Assembly (NCBI GenBank): GCA_002682825.1
Contig: NOKP01000026.1
Location: 310,001-374,000, forward strand
DNA: 64,000 bases
Origin: Neonectria sp. B-13
Lineage: Eukaryota > Ascomycota > Sordariomycetes > Hypocreales > Nectriaceae
Direction: 5' to 3'
Shown here: piece by piece, positions 1 through 11,129 of the stretch
Layout of the letters: every line of letters starts with the position of its first letter
Position numbering within the stretch: the first letter of the stretch is position 1
Made by a program: the position numbers and the translations under genes
The notes under the pieces: generated by a model
The model's database searches: none
What the model saw: the letters and a program-made list of their open reading frames with translations, nothing else
Told to the model about the DNA's origin: nothing

Positions 1-214
1 CGGCCGATCATCCCATGTTCATAAGCGCGATGGTGTTACAGTTAAAACCTGGCTCGTTCCCAGGGCATCCCAGCGGGACAGGGAGTGCTTGACTTCCCCG
101 TTCTGTTACAGAGAGTCGTTGTCGCTGTTTCATCGTCACTGTCTCATCGTCACTGTCGGCTTCTGACCTTTCACTCACTATTATTCTAAGACCTCTTCGC
201 GGTAAATAGTCACC

Positions 215-1374
215 ATGAGGCAGGCGGTCGCCATCTCCCTGCTGCTCGCAGTGGCCACCGAAGGCCATCACATCGCCGCTCGCGACTCGGCCTGCAAGGA
301 TGTACACGTCTTCCTCGCCCGCGGCAACAACGAGCCGTACCCAGGCCGCCAGGGAAAGCTAGTCACGGCTATTTGCTCGGGGCTGAGCAGCTGCGACTAC
401 GAGGACATCAAGTTCTACAACCCGTTAGAGTCGGTATACTGCGACTCGGTCTTTGAAGGCGCTCGAAACGGCATCGACCAGATCATGGCGTACAACAAGA
501 AATGCCCCGATTCGAAGCTGGTCGTCAGCGGCTACTCGCAGGGCGCGCATGTGGTGGGCGATATCCTCGGCGGAGGAGGCGGTACCTTCTTCCAGGGCTG
601 CGTCCAGGGCAGCAACGAGGGCTTGGACCCTGAGTCGAGGCCGGCTAACAAGAGTGAGTGAGACTGGGCAGTGCTTCACTGAGAAACGAGACTAACAAAA
701 ACGAACTTGTAGTTGTGGCTGCCATGATCTTCGGCGACACTCGCCACACAGCTGGCCAGCCGTACAATGTCCTCACCGGCGCCGGGAAGGACGGCCTTTT
801 CCCGCGAACGTCGGGGATGCTCACGAACCTGGCCAAGTACGGCGATGCGTTTCACTCATACTGCGTCGAGACAGATCCCATCTGCGCACAGGGCGATGTG
901 GTCGAGACGCATCTGAACTACTTTGACGTGTACAGCGACACGGCTGCTGAGTGGGTGCACGAACGGGTCAAATCTGCTGGAGGCGATTCGACTTCGACGT
1001 CGAGTTTGACTTCGACCTTGAAGACGAAGACAAAGGAGGCGACCAAGACGAAGAGCACGTCTGCCACGAAAGAGGCATCGACCACCGAGGCTGATTCTGA
1101 GGAGACGAGCACCAAGGCTGAGTCCGAGACTAAGAGTGAATTTGCAACCAAGACCAAGGCCAAGACGACTACCACCACTTCATCTACCGAGGACGCTTCA
1201 TCACAAACTACCACTGCTACTGCGACATCCGGGTCTGACTCCGGGTCTGAATCCGAATCCTCCGCGACGGAAACCGTCAGCACTGCCGAGGCGACGAGTG
1301 CCAGCGGTGCTGGGTCGCGAGATTCTCAGCTCGGCGCAGTCTTGCTCGCTCTGGGCGCTATCCTGGCGATTTGA
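215..1374 (+). CDS. cutinase-fold esterase with Ser/Thr-rich GPI-anchor-type tail
   Basis: Two exons, 215-653 and 713-1374 (366 aa); the intron has a GTGAGT donor, an ACTAAC branch site and a TAG acceptor. A short signal peptide (about residues 1-18) is followed by a cutinase/acetylxylan-esterase domain: nucleophile motif GYSQG with Ser108, acid Asp201 inside CVETDPIC, and His213 in ETHLNYF, so the Ser-Asp-His triad is complete. Paired cysteines lie where this family forms disulfides (C27/C97 and C197/C204 are candidates). From about residue 235 the chain is almost pure Ser/Thr/Glu/Lys repeats, ending in a short hydrophobic C-terminus (LGAVLLALGAILAI) that looks like a GPI-attachment signal. 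Family knowledge: these enzymes hydrolyse cutin, acetyl-xylan or other carboxyl esters outside the cell. Inference: this one stays tethered to the membrane or wall. The true substrate cannot be read from sequence. Confidence 0.9.
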
Positions 1375-2073
1375 TTGTGGTCATTCTGGTTTGGGTGATG
1401 ATGCCAACTGCGTACCTGATTTGTATATACCCTCAGAGGGGTTCTGTTTATGACGATATATAGATGTAGACATAGACCAAAGACTTAAACTTGAACAGTT
1501 TTCAATCCCTTTAGCTATTTTGACTGCCATGTGGCGGCTTAGAAGCTCGTCTGGTCAAGGAGCCTAGGCGTCCAACCAATCCAATCTCCATGAAGAGTAT
1601 TTTCTCCAACACAACTACACGGACCTGCCTTTCTCGGAAAGACGGTCAGATCTCTAGGCTCTCAGGCATGGAAGCATGGAAGCATGGAAGCATCAAGAAG
1701 CCTCATGTACCGCCGCAGAACAACAGTCGAACCCAGAGAATGCCGTACGCAGGGCGGGTGTATTCCGACAGGTGAGTTGATACTACAGCCAGAGAGAGTA
1801 CATGTGTATGCCACAGATTGACTCACCACAGTGTGTTCCCAGAAACAGCCCCCTAACCTGTATAAACCCCGCCTGCTCACCACCCCCACTTCCGGTCCCG
1901 CACTAGGCGCGCCCTTCACACTTCGATTGCAAAAGCAGCCCCACCAACATTGTTCTTAAACTGTTTGCAAGCCTCTGAATTATTTCTTTCTTCAGCCATT
2001 GTCTATCCAAACCTAGCTTCGGATAATATCTTACACTGCAGAGCAGCAAAGAAAGACACATTTTGTTCATACA
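1375..2073. other. intergenic, esterase to GNAT gene
   Basis: Non-coding spacer. It holds the 3' end of the esterase gene, a short octamer repeat (listed separately) and, from about 1850, the CT-rich leader of the acetyltransferase gene. No RNA gene or longer repeat seen. Confidence 0.6.
1666..1693. repeat. octamer tandem repeat (GCATGGAA)x3.5
   Basis: Three perfect copies of GCATGGAA at 1666-1689 followed by a partial GCAT. It lies between genes. Too short for more than a slippage-type microsatellite. Confidence 0.9.
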
Positions 2074-2699
2074 ATGGCTACAATTCGACACGCACGTCGG
2101 GAGGGTAAGTTAAGCTCAAGCTCGCCCATCGAGACATTGCCTCAGGTCCCGCAAGAGCTGTCGTGATGCTGACCAGAGACGTAGACGCCCCTGTTATCCT
2201 GCAGCTTATCCAGGAGCTCGCCGACTACGAGCGCGAGCCGGACGCCGTCAAGGCCACTGTCCAGACCCTCCAAGACACCATCGCCTTCGCGCCCTCCAAC
2301 GCCCCGGACATCGAGACGTCGCCTATCCCGAGCACCGAGCCCACCTCGCCTTCCCGGCCTGCCCGATGCCTGCTGCTCATCTCGCCAGAGGGAATTGCCG
2401 TGGCCATGGCGCTGTACTTTTACAACTACAGCACCTGGAGATCGCGGCCTGGCGTCTATCTCGAGGACCTGTTTGTGCGGCCGACTGAGCGAGCCAAGGG
2501 GTACGGCAAGAAGCTACTGAGCGCGCTGGCTAAGCAAGTCGTGGCCATGGACGGCGGTCGCCTCGAGTGGGTGGTGCTCAAGTGGAACGAGCCCAGCATC
2601 AAGTTCTACGAGAGCATCGGCGCCCAAGCTATGAACGACTGGGTGGGTATGCGAGTCGACGGCGACGCCCTGGTCAAGCTGGCCGAGCTGACGGACTAA
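2074..2699 (+). CDS. GNAT-family N-acetyltransferase (diamine-acetyltransferase-like)
   Basis: Exons 2074-2104 and 2179-2699 (183 aa). The tiny first exon restores the classic GNAT N-terminus: MATIRHARRED VDAP, matching the family pattern IRxAxxED. It is followed by ILQLIQELADYEREPDAV, typical of the spermidine/spermine (SSAT) branch. The acetyl-CoA loop is visible as RPTERAKGYGKKLL and the last strand/helix as KWNEPSIKFYESIGA. Only a GAG acceptor at 2178 keeps the frame; the more usual CAG two bases upstream would put a stop codon in frame. A start at the downstream ATG (2166) would lose the first beta strand and is less likely. Family role: transfer of acetyl from acetyl-CoA to an amine or amino acid. 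The substrate is unknown. Confidence 0.88.
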
Positions 2700-2751
2700 A
2701 CGAGCCATTCAACGCGCGGTAAAAGAATAGACCGGTTGGTTGGGCGGCGTT

Positions 2752-3900
2752 TCAGGAGCTGTTGCTAGGAGGATCTCGTAGCTTTACGCCCTTGTCGTCG
2801 ACGCCTTCAAAGACGTCGAGCTGCGACGCCCGAGCTGCTCTCAAGCCAGAGTTTGCTGTACCCCAAGTAAAAGAGTGCTTCAGCGATCGCGGATCTTGCT
2901 CCATAACTGGTGTGACTTGCCACAGCCTCGTGTATGCCCGCCTGTACCATCGCGGCGTGATTCCGCGCTGAACCATCTGTCCTTGGTATGGTCCCGTATC
3001 TTTCTGGCCCGTCCGTCGTACCCGTTTGGCGGTCTTCTCCCGTTCGACATGTTTAACGCAGTAGTCGGCATGGCTCCTCCATTCCCAATCCAACACGGGG
3101 CGTTGTTCTTCACGCAGAGGCTTCGCAGGCTTCCGACGCTCAGGAACCATCCACTCCTCGTCCGATTCCTGGGCACCGGTGCTGAGTCGACCAAGCAGCT
3201 CCCACTCGCCCTTTTTGAGGGGAACCAGGATCTTGGCGGCAGCCCTCCGCCACCAGTGGGCCTTTTTAGTGATGACGAGGTTCTCACAAGGAGGTTTACC
3301 CCATATGTTGGTTTCGGGGACGTACTGGGTTTCTTTGAGGTTCTTGATTGCGCTGGTGAGCTGTATGAGAGGGAGATCCTTCCCCATCCTTTTCTGAGAT
3401 TCGAGTAATTCAAGGAGCTTTGGTTGATCCCAGTTCAAATGGAAGGCATTTTTCTTGAGGCTTGCGGCAGCAGATGCCTCACTCTGGCTCTCATGTTTAT
3501 CTCTGGCGCGAGACTTGACCTTGGTTTTGGAGTCGCTGGCACCCAGAAGAGCCTCCAAAGCTTCGGAATCATTTGGACCACCACCATCCGGGAGGACAAA
3601 ACTTTGCATCAGCCTACGTCGACGAATTCCGATTCTGGCAAAGCCCATGCGCATAAAGTTCTGCATCGATTCTCTGTGGCCGTCGTTGGCGGACCTCAGG
3701 GTGTTGAGGAGTTGGTATGCTCGGGCGCGGTGCTTATTTTGCCGGTCGTCATTCTTGCTGTAGCGGTGATATCGATCGCGGATGGTGGAGATTATAGGAG
3801 ATCGCCACGCCGGAGGGAGATAGGAGCATTCGCGGAGGAGATGGCGGTAGACGTGGAGCGGCTCGAGGAAGCCGGGAATGGGGGTGTTTGGTCGAGGCAT
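2752..3900 (-). CDS. LYR-motif protein, probably mitochondrial (Cup1-like N-terminal type)
   Basis: Single exon, 382 aa. The N-terminus carries a Complex1_LYR-like pattern: LHVYRHLLRE around residues 15-24 (V-Y-R in place of L-Y-R), then YLP, a run of basic residues, RDRYHRY and a second amphipathic helix. The remaining ~280 residues contain basic and Trp-rich stretches without a domain I recognise. LYR proteins bind the acyl carrier protein and act in Fe-S delivery or respiratory-complex assembly, but most are about 100 aa; this length fits the fungal group annotated as LYR motif-containing protein Cup1-like, a recalled match rather than a search result. The gene converges with the GNAT gene, with only 52 bp between stop codons. 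Confidence 0.75.
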   Translation of the reverse strand: MPRPNTPIPGFLEPLHVYRHLLRECSYLPPAWRSPIISTIRDRYHRYSKNDDRQNKHRARAYQLLNTLRSANDGHRESMQNFMRMGFARIGIRRRRLMQSFVLPDGGGPNDSEALEALLGASDSKTKVKSRARDKHESQSEASAAASLKKNAFHLNWDQPKLLELLESQKRMGKDLPLIQLTSAIKNLKETQYVPETNIWGKPPCENLVITKKAHWWRRAAAKILVPLKKGEWELLGRLSTGAQESDEEWMVPERRKPAKPLREEQRPVLDWEWRSHADYCVKHVEREKTAKRVRRTGQKDTGPYQGQMVQRGITPRWYRRAYTRLWQVTPVMEQDPRSLKHSFTWGTANSGLRAARASQLDVFEGVDDKGVKLRDPPSNSS

Positions 3901-5688
3901 TGTGATTGATTGAGGTGAGAGGAATTAGAAACATCGGTATGAAGAGGCGAATGGCCTCAAGAGGGTAGAGGAGGCCAAATGGCGGTAAAGAGCCAATTGG
4001 CAATAAGAGACAGATACCCGTTCTTGTAGTTGAAGATTGATGAGCCTGAAATTGGAGCTAGCTCTGGTGAATTTTGGTGTTGAGCATTGGTTTGACTTCC
4101 AGCTCGGCGAAACTTCGGTTAGTTTGCATAAGTTGGAGTTATGAGTGATTGTGATATGAGGCCTTGCATAAGGACTATCATAATGTTTCGGCCTTTCTAC
4201 CTAACACCGTTCGCTTTGAATGTTTGTTTTCATGCAGAGACGAGGTCATCTGAGAAGTACCAATTGAGTTATTTCTTTCAAGTCGCCATAGAAGCGAAGG
4301 CCGTAAACACGATGAGCATTGATGCTGATGCAGAAAAGCGTGCACAATTACTGGATGTCAGTCGATGCGAGTCGATGTGGCTCCACTGGAGCCTCTGGCC
4401 GAGACGAACCCGGCCAAGAAGGCCAGCAACAGTGGTTGCATTAGCGGTGTCAACAACCCGCGCATGCCTTAGAAGCCAGTGGCCATGGGCGTTGTTGGAC
4501 TGTAACAAAGCGGAAGGCCGTGCCATGGCGGGATGGATAATTCGTGATGGGAGCTTTAGTGCATTCACCGTCAACCGCCCCTCTCGTCCGACCGGAGCTA
4601 CCTCCCTGGCCGACATGGCCGAGGCCGAAACTGTGGGGCCACAGCCCGCAACGCGGGGCGGGGTTGCGTCACGCGGATTTACGCGCGCGACACGGTCCGA
4701 GGGCACACGAAATCACGAAAGCGACACGTCTCGATTAATTGAACGCATTCCACTTTAACGTGCGTGCGTGAGGACGTGACCGTGAGCTTGACCCGTGAGC
4801 GTGAGCGACTTGCTGCAAACCAGAGCCCAGGTACATGGCCAGTGAACCGGTGACGTGCAGCGCCGAGGCAACGGACAATAAATGACCTGCAGAGGCGCTC
4901 ATCTTCGTCTTGGCTTCACCTGTGATTGTCTCACCCATCGCCCAGTGTTAACCTGCTTGAACTTCTGCACTCGCTGCTCTCAACACCTCATCCAGAACAA
5001 GACCCTTTTAACTCGCAGTCTCAGTGAACCAGGGCGCTAATAAACCATTGACTCACAGCGTCCCTTTCTTGGGCGCTTCCAGCGGATCATAGCGCTGGGC
5101 CACTTCACACCCACCTACAAGCAGCCCCCGCCCACTGCCCGAGGTACCTAAGCTGTACCTGAGACCCTCTGTATCCCAGGTACCTCCACGCGGAGCGGTT
5201 CCCTTCTCAGTGGCCCACTGCAGCCAGCGCCATCCCGGGAGATGCTCATTTCGCCTCGACGCCATACTCGATCCATCCCAACTCTCGCTTTCACCACCGG
5301 GTTTTTCTGGCGCACCGCACAAATCCATCCCCGTCCCAACCCTCAATCCCGCAACCGGCGAACTCGGCGCATGGGCGAACTCGGACTTCTCCTTGCCACT
5401 TGAATGAGGCGCCCTTCTTTTCATCTGTCCAGCTGCCTCTCCGTTCCTTCCCTCCACGAGTACCTCTCCTGAGAGTCGAGTCTTCCCCGTCGAGACTCGG
5501 GCACCTGTCATTGGACGAACCCTTCATGCATATCGCGCCCTCGACCCGACGCCGAACACCTGCTGCTTGACGCAATCCGACCTCGACTTCGACCTCGACT
5601 CCAACTATCGCCGACACTTCAAAACAACCAAAATTGCAACGACGATATCCACCTTCCCTGCACCGACTGCCGTTCCCTTCGTCACAAG
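3901..5688. other. divergent intergenic region and long MBP1 leader
   Basis: Shared upstream region of the LYR gene (-) and MBP1 (+). Open frames here (4141-4758 plus, 4278-4706 minus) lack any recognisable protein and have no coding-like codon bias. The 600 bp before 5689 are C/T-rich and look like a 5' UTR. A cluster of ACGCG cores at 4651-4690 is listed separately. Confidence 0.6.
4651..4690. promoter_or_regulatory. cluster of three ACGCG cores (possible MCB-like sites) upstream of MBP1
   Basis: ACGCG occurs at 4651, 4671 and 4681 (contexts AACGCGG, CACGCGG, TACGCGC), the last two 10 bp apart. The yeast MCB element bound by Mbp1-Swi6 is ACGCGT with ACGCG as core. The cluster lies about 1 kb before the MBP1 start codon. 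The region is GC-rich, so chance occurrence is possible. Confidence 0.35.
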
Positions 5689-8273
5689 ATGCCCTCGGCA
5701 TCGCAATCTTCTCAACAGTCTTTCAACATGAGCCAACAATCACAGCCCGGCTTGTCTGCCTCCTTTCATCGCGGTTACAATGGCGGCCCCGAGGGCCCCC
5801 AAATCTACTCGGTACAGCTTCTCCTCCCATCCCCCGTTCCTGGAGGGATATCACACCCCCGCAGAGGAGACCCAAATCGCTAACCCTATCCCTCTAAACA
5901 CAGGCATCATACTCCGGCGTTGACGTGTACGAAATGGAAGTCAACAACGTCGCCGTTATGCGCCGTCGCAACGACTCGTGGCTCAATGCCACCCAGATCC
6001 TCAAGGTCGCCGGTGTCGACAAGGGCAAGCGCACCAAGATCCTCGAAAAGGAGATCCAAACCGGCGAGCACGAAAAGGTCCAGGGCGGCTACGGCAAATA
6101 CCAGGGCACCTGGATCAAGTTCGATCGCGGAGTCCAGGTCTGCCGCCAATATGGCGTCGAGGAGCTGTTGAGGCCACTCCTGACTTATGACATGGGCCAG
6201 GACGGAGGTGTGGCTGGCCGCGGCGACTTCAACACCCCGACCAAGGAACAGGCCATGGCCGCCCAGCGGAAGCGCATGTACAACTCGAGTACGGACGGCA
6301 AGCCCAACGGCCTCTCCGGCACCTTCTTCAAGAACATATCCAGCACCGCTTCCCACGCCGTCGCCGCCATCAGCAAAGCGCGCTTCGACTCCCCCGGGCC
6401 CAGGAGCCGCAACGGACAGACCCGGGCCCCCAGCTTCAGCCGCCAGGCCTCGATGCAGAACAGCCAAAATACCCAGAATGGCGACGACTTCCCCGGTAAC
6501 TCCCAGCAAAGCTTCGCCTCCGACTACGGCCAGCAGGTCGACTCGACGTACTCGACCCAACAGCAGAGCAACCCTCCCCCGATGCCCGAGAACGAGCCCC
6601 CCAGGAAGCGTCAGCGCATCACGATGACTCCGGCTGACAGCTTCGGTGGATACGGCCAAAACATGGACATGTATGCCACCGCATTCCCCGGATCGCCCAC
6701 CGAACCCAATGAGTCCTTCATCTACACTCAGAACTCCCTCCAGGACCGATCCCCGGTCGAGGATGGCAGTGGCCCCCTACCTCCTCTTCCCTACGAAATG
6801 TCTCCCGATGTTGAGCTGAAGCGCAGCATGCTCATGGGTCTGTTCATGGATGCGACAACTACCGATGCCTCCAAGCACGACATGCTCCGAACCTTTACTC
6901 CTCTCGAGCTCGACATGCCCATCGACCTCCAAAGCCATACCGCTCTGCATTGGGCCGCCACCCTTGCCCGTATGCCTCTCCTTCGCGCCCTCATTGCTGC
7001 CGGTGCCTCGCCTTATCGAGTGAATGCCTCTGGAGAGACGGCACTAATGCGCGCATGCCTGGTGACCAACTCCATGGACCACGGTTCATTCCCCGACCTC
7101 CTGGAAGTTCTCGGTGGCACCGTCGAGGCCCGCGACCATAAGGGACGAACAGTCCTTCACCATATTGCTGTCACAAGCGCTGTCAAGGGTCGCAATGCTG
7201 CGAGTCGCTACTATCTCGAGAGCCTGCTTGAGTGGGTTGTCCGACAAGGAAGCGTCCCCAACAGCCAAAACACCCAAGTCAACGGCAATGTCCCCTGCAG
7301 CTCACAGTCGATGATTCCAAAGATGGGCATCGCGCGTTTCATGTGCGAGATAGTCAACGCCCAGGACAGCTCGGGCGACACTGCCCTCAACATCGCCGCT
7401 CGCATAGGAAACCGGAGCATCATCTCACAGCTTCTCGAGGTCGGTGCTGATCCCAATATCGCCAACCGCGTGGGCTTGAGACCCTTGGACTTTGGCATCG
7501 GAGGCGAAAATGCCGAAGACAAGACGAACGGAGAGACAACGGCGGAGAAGAACGGCATTGTTGGCTCCAGTCAGCGAAGTCGGGAAAGCAGCGACGAGAT
7601 CATTGCTTGTAAGTCGCAAACCCCAAACCCCCTAGTCTATAGTCCCGCCAACTGACATGAAATAGCCATCACTCACCTCCTGAGCGAAACTGGCTCCACG
7701 TTCCAGCAAGAGATGAAGTCCAAGCAGGTCTCACTTGACACCCTCCACAGCACGCTCCGCACAACCTCAACCCAGCTCGGCGAGTCCCGCCGCAGTCTCG
7801 AGCACCTCTCCGCCACCCTCAAGAAGCAGCAGCTCGCCCGGCAAAAGGTCGCCAACCTCTCGCACGCGCGCGAGGACGAGCAGGTCCGCCTCATGCAAGA
7901 ACAGTCACGCACGTCGCAGCCCAACCCTTCATCCTCTTGGGAAACTGAGCTGTCCGCCATGCTCGAGGCCGCCGAGGACTCGTCGGCCGGCGGCGAGGGC
8001 CTTCTCCCCTCGGCTGCCGTCCTCAAGGCTAGGATCCGCGCACTCGAGGGCCGCCGCGAGATGACGCGCAAGATGGTCCACGCCCTCAAGGGCCGCAGCC
8101 GCGACGTCGAGGTCAAGTACCGCCGCGTCGTCGCCCTCTGCACAGGCGTCCAGGAGGTCGAGGTCGACGCTGTCGTCGACGGCCTCCTGAAAGCCGTCGA
8201 GAGCGAACGCGATGAGCTCGAGATCGGCCGCGTGAGACGCTTCCTCGGCGGCGTCGAGGGCGTGGTGCACTAG
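5689..8273 (+). CDS. MBP1: APSES/ankyrin cell-cycle transcription factor Mbp1
   Basis: Three exons: 5689-5811, 5904-7608, 7666-8273 (811 aa). The APSES/KilA-N DNA-binding domain covers about residues 45-145 and has the Mbp1 hallmarks WLNATQILKVAGV, KGKRTKILEKEI and EKVQGGYGKYQGTWI. A disordered Gln/Ser/Pro region with a basic patch (PPRKRQR) follows. Ankyrin repeats begin at about residue 400 (HTALHWAATLARMPLLRALI; GETALMRAC; GDTALNIAARIGNRSIISQL). The last exon encodes a long coiled coil, the region that binds Swi6 in yeast. Family knowledge: DNA-binding half of the MBF complex that drives G1/S genes through ACGCGT. The first exon, which ends exactly before the APSES domain, was chosen because it supplies an ATG in frame across the intron. 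Filamentous fungi usually have one Mbp1 and one Swi6. Confidence 0.93.
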
Positions 8274-8994
8274 TGATGCAGCGCCGTCCCTTCTTCCCTA
8301 ACTAACACACACTCTCTTCCCCGAGTCCGCACATACCTCTGTGCTGCGGGCTCTTTCTCCCTATATAATGACTCTCTTGCATCCTAACCTCGGGATGTCC
8401 GGTTTTCTTGGGTCCGTCGTGTATGCTTTTGGTGTTCTTTTGATACCCTCCCGAGCACAAGCCGCTCGGGTTGGAAACTGGATAGGCGTTTTCGGTGTGC
8501 TCTGCGTTGTTTTTACGAGGATGGCATTCAACCTCGGCGTTGGTATCATAGCCTCCCGCGTGTGGAGATGTTGGCTGTACTTTTTTATTTTGTCGGGTGG
8601 TTTGGGAACTCAGCACCTTGGGGATATTATACGGTGTATAAAGAGAGGCAGGGAGGGTGGTTTGGCTTTTTTCCTAGGAGATGGGTGTCTTGATGTGACA
8701 CGGAAAGAATACAGTTTTTATCATTTTGATGTCTTCAACTCGCTGCTTCTGCTTCACTTCTGGTCCTGAGACCCAGCATCAACCTATGTCTTCACATGGC
8801 GATCGTTGATTCTTCGCCTCCTTGAAAGAATAAGAGTGTAACAAAAAAGCCACCCAGGAGACCCCGCAAATCCTAGAGATAAAACAGAAAACACCCCAAA
8901 CGCCATACAATGCCATAGTATCATGTACTCCAAGTTTCACTCGCCCGCTCCTCAAATCATATGTCTCTTCTACATATATACACCAACAGAAGTT
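8274..8994. other. intergenic between convergent MBP1 and PEP7
   Basis: 3' ends of two convergent genes. A hydrophobic open frame at 8341-8769 lacks an ATG at its beginning and does not resemble a protein family; I treat it as 3' UTR. Confidence 0.6.
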
Positions 8995-11129
8995 TTAAGC
9001 AATGCCGTTCCGGTACACGCCCTCCCAGCGCTCCTCAACGCCGCCAACCTTGCCCCTGAGGGTGCGGATCTCAACGTCGAGCTCCTCGAGGTTGCGCGAG
9101 AGAGCGCTGACCTCCTCGAAGCGGCGAGCGCTCTGGGCGGACTTGACCATCTCGTGGACCATGAAGCGCTGCTCCTCGAGGACGACGAGGCGCTCGCGCA
9201 GCTCCTTCTCCTCGGTCTCGAGCTGGCTGACGACGGTGCTGCCCTCGCTGGGGGCCTGGGAGGCGGTCTCGGAGGCGGCGGAGGCGAGCTCGGAGTGGCG
9301 CAGGCTGGAGGCGGAGTGGTTGTTGGAGGCGAGGAGGCGGGAGGCGGTCGGGGTGGACGGGGTGGAGGAGCTGGAGCGGAGGAGCTGCGGGAGGCTCTTG
9401 AGCGGCAGCATGTTTTGGTGGAGGAAGCCGCTTGCGTAGGTGTAGATGGCCATCTGGAGGCGGGTCTGGGTGGGGTTGTCGGCGGGGAGGTCGCGGAGGC
9501 GGTGGGCGGCTGCGCCGTACTTGGCGAAGCTATCGACGAGCCTCCTGCGGATCTTGGCGGCCTCCTGGATCTGGGCGTGCGTCTGGGGCTGTCCGTTGAA
9601 GTCGTCGCTGCCGCGGTTCTCGGCCTGCAGGGCGAGGAGGGAGCGGTGGAAAGACGGGAGCAGCTGGCGGATGCCGTGTTCGAACTGGCGCAGCGTCTCA
9701 TATGCGCGCTGGTCGGGGGGTTTGTGGTGGAGAGAGGCGGTAAAGTCTCTGGAGGAGAAGATGGTGTGTTTGCAGTCCCGGCACATCCTGATATCGATGC
9801 TGAGCTGGCCGGGGGTGGCGGCAGTGGGAGGCTTCTCGGTTGCCGGATTCGACGCTGGATAGTGTTAGGAAAAATAATATATAAGAGATTACGGTACTCA
9901 CCACCAGCAATGTTCAGACCAACTTCGGAGGAACAGGCAGTCTGGGGGTCGGCGCAAACCACGCGGCCGCAGATCCGACAGTGGTGTCTCCTAAACGTCC
10001 AAGAGCCAAAGTCCAGCTGGCAGAAGGGGCACTTGGACACGGTCGAGTCCTCCTCCCAGGTAACAACGGACTGCTCGATCAGTTTCCTGGGATTCTTCTG
10101 TGTCGACAGGGATGTGACGGGGGCGAGTAAAGAGCTCGTAGATGGGGTGAGCTTCTCGGGGGGGTTCGCCAATAGCCTCGTCAGCTTCGTCAACCGCTTC
10201 TCCAGCCTCGAGATCTCCAGGTTTTGCCGCTCGACCTTTTTCCTCCTCGTCTGGGCAAACATGTTTGTGTGGTCGATGAGCACTCCGTTATGGTCGTTGT
10301 AGCCGTCCCTCGACTTGTAGCACGTCTCGCAGACTCTCGCCCAGTAGCCCCTCACGGGCTCGTGGTTTGCGCTCCTGCTCAGCTTCATCTGGTACATGGT
10401 GTGCTCCTCGCAGAACAGGCGGCCGCACTTCCGGCAGTTGATGCTTCCGTTCAGAGGGCCGAGGTTGCGGCCGCAGGTCGGGTCGGTGCAGAGGTCGTAG
10501 TTGGAGGAGCGCTGCCAGTGCTGGCGGGTGATGAATTCGTCGGGGTCGACGGGGCCTTCGAGGGGCAGCTTTCCGGCGGCGATGGACGGAGGCGGCAGCA
10601 CGGGGTTAGATTCGTTTGATTCGAAGGACTCGAGGCCGCGCAGCTTCTGGTTGATGAGGGAGAGAGGCTGGAAGCGCTTGGCCTTGAGCACCTGCTTGTC
10701 GAACCACGTCTTGACCTCGTCCTGTTCCTCGACGGCGAGTTCCTGGTGATTGTCGTCGATGTGTCGGTTGAGCTGGAGGAGGGTCATCTACAGCGATGTG
10801 GTCAGAGGGCGAGTTCTCAATGGTTTAGCAATGGACGGGTCGGGACTCACCATCTCCTCGTTGCAGATGGGACAGACCAGTCCCGCGGAATCCACAGGAC
10901 CGCCCTTGCCCGGGACGCCGACGGTGATGCTGACGCCGAGGTCCTGGCCTCGCTGCGGCAAGCCAACACCAGCGCTGACGGGCGGCGATAGCGACGAGGC
11001 CATGGACACGGTGCTCTCCGAGGGCGCGAGCGGGCTTCCGACCCGCGGCGCACCCGGAGGCGTCGGGGGAGCCAGGCCCTTGCCGGAGCCCAGGATGCGC
11101 CCGCCGCCGAGTCTGCGGCTGGAGGACAT
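8995..11129 (-). CDS. PEP7: Pep7/Vac1-type endosomal Rab5 effector (C2H2 + two FYVE fingers)
   Basis: Exons (minus) 11129-10851, 10787-9902, 9854-8995, giving 674 aa. A C2H2 finger is split by intron 1: CPICNEEM (86-93) joined to MTLLQLNRHIDDNH. A first, divergent FYVE-type finger spans about C193-C249 (CRKCGRLFCEEH). The canonical one begins at C346 (CPFCQLDF) with the PI3P-binding RRHHCRICG core; its last CxxC (MCRDC, C413) is in exon 3, so intron 2 splits it. Coiled coil and acidic helices follow, ending YRNGIA. Family knowledge: Vac1/Pep7 (animal Rabenosyn-5) links Rab5/Vps21-GTP, PI3P and Vps45 for Golgi-to-endosome vesicle fusion. The order C2H2-FYVE-FYVE matches the family. The gene is divergent from MET8, with 501 bp between start codons. 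Confidence 0.93.

Noticed and set aside
4278..4706. 142-codon minus-strand frame between the LYR gene and MBP1
   Set aside because: No motif or bias, overlapped by an equally open plus-strand frame.
5907..6659. 250-codon minus-strand open frame
   Set aside because: Antisense shadow of the APSES exon of MBP1.
8341..8769. hydrophobic 142-codon frame after MBP1
   Set aside because: No ATG at its beginning and located where the MBP1 3' UTR should be.
8923..10302. 459-codon plus-strand open frame
   Set aside because: Antisense shadow of PEP7 exons; Ala/Gly/Glu/Leu-rich as expected from the reverse of C-ending codons.
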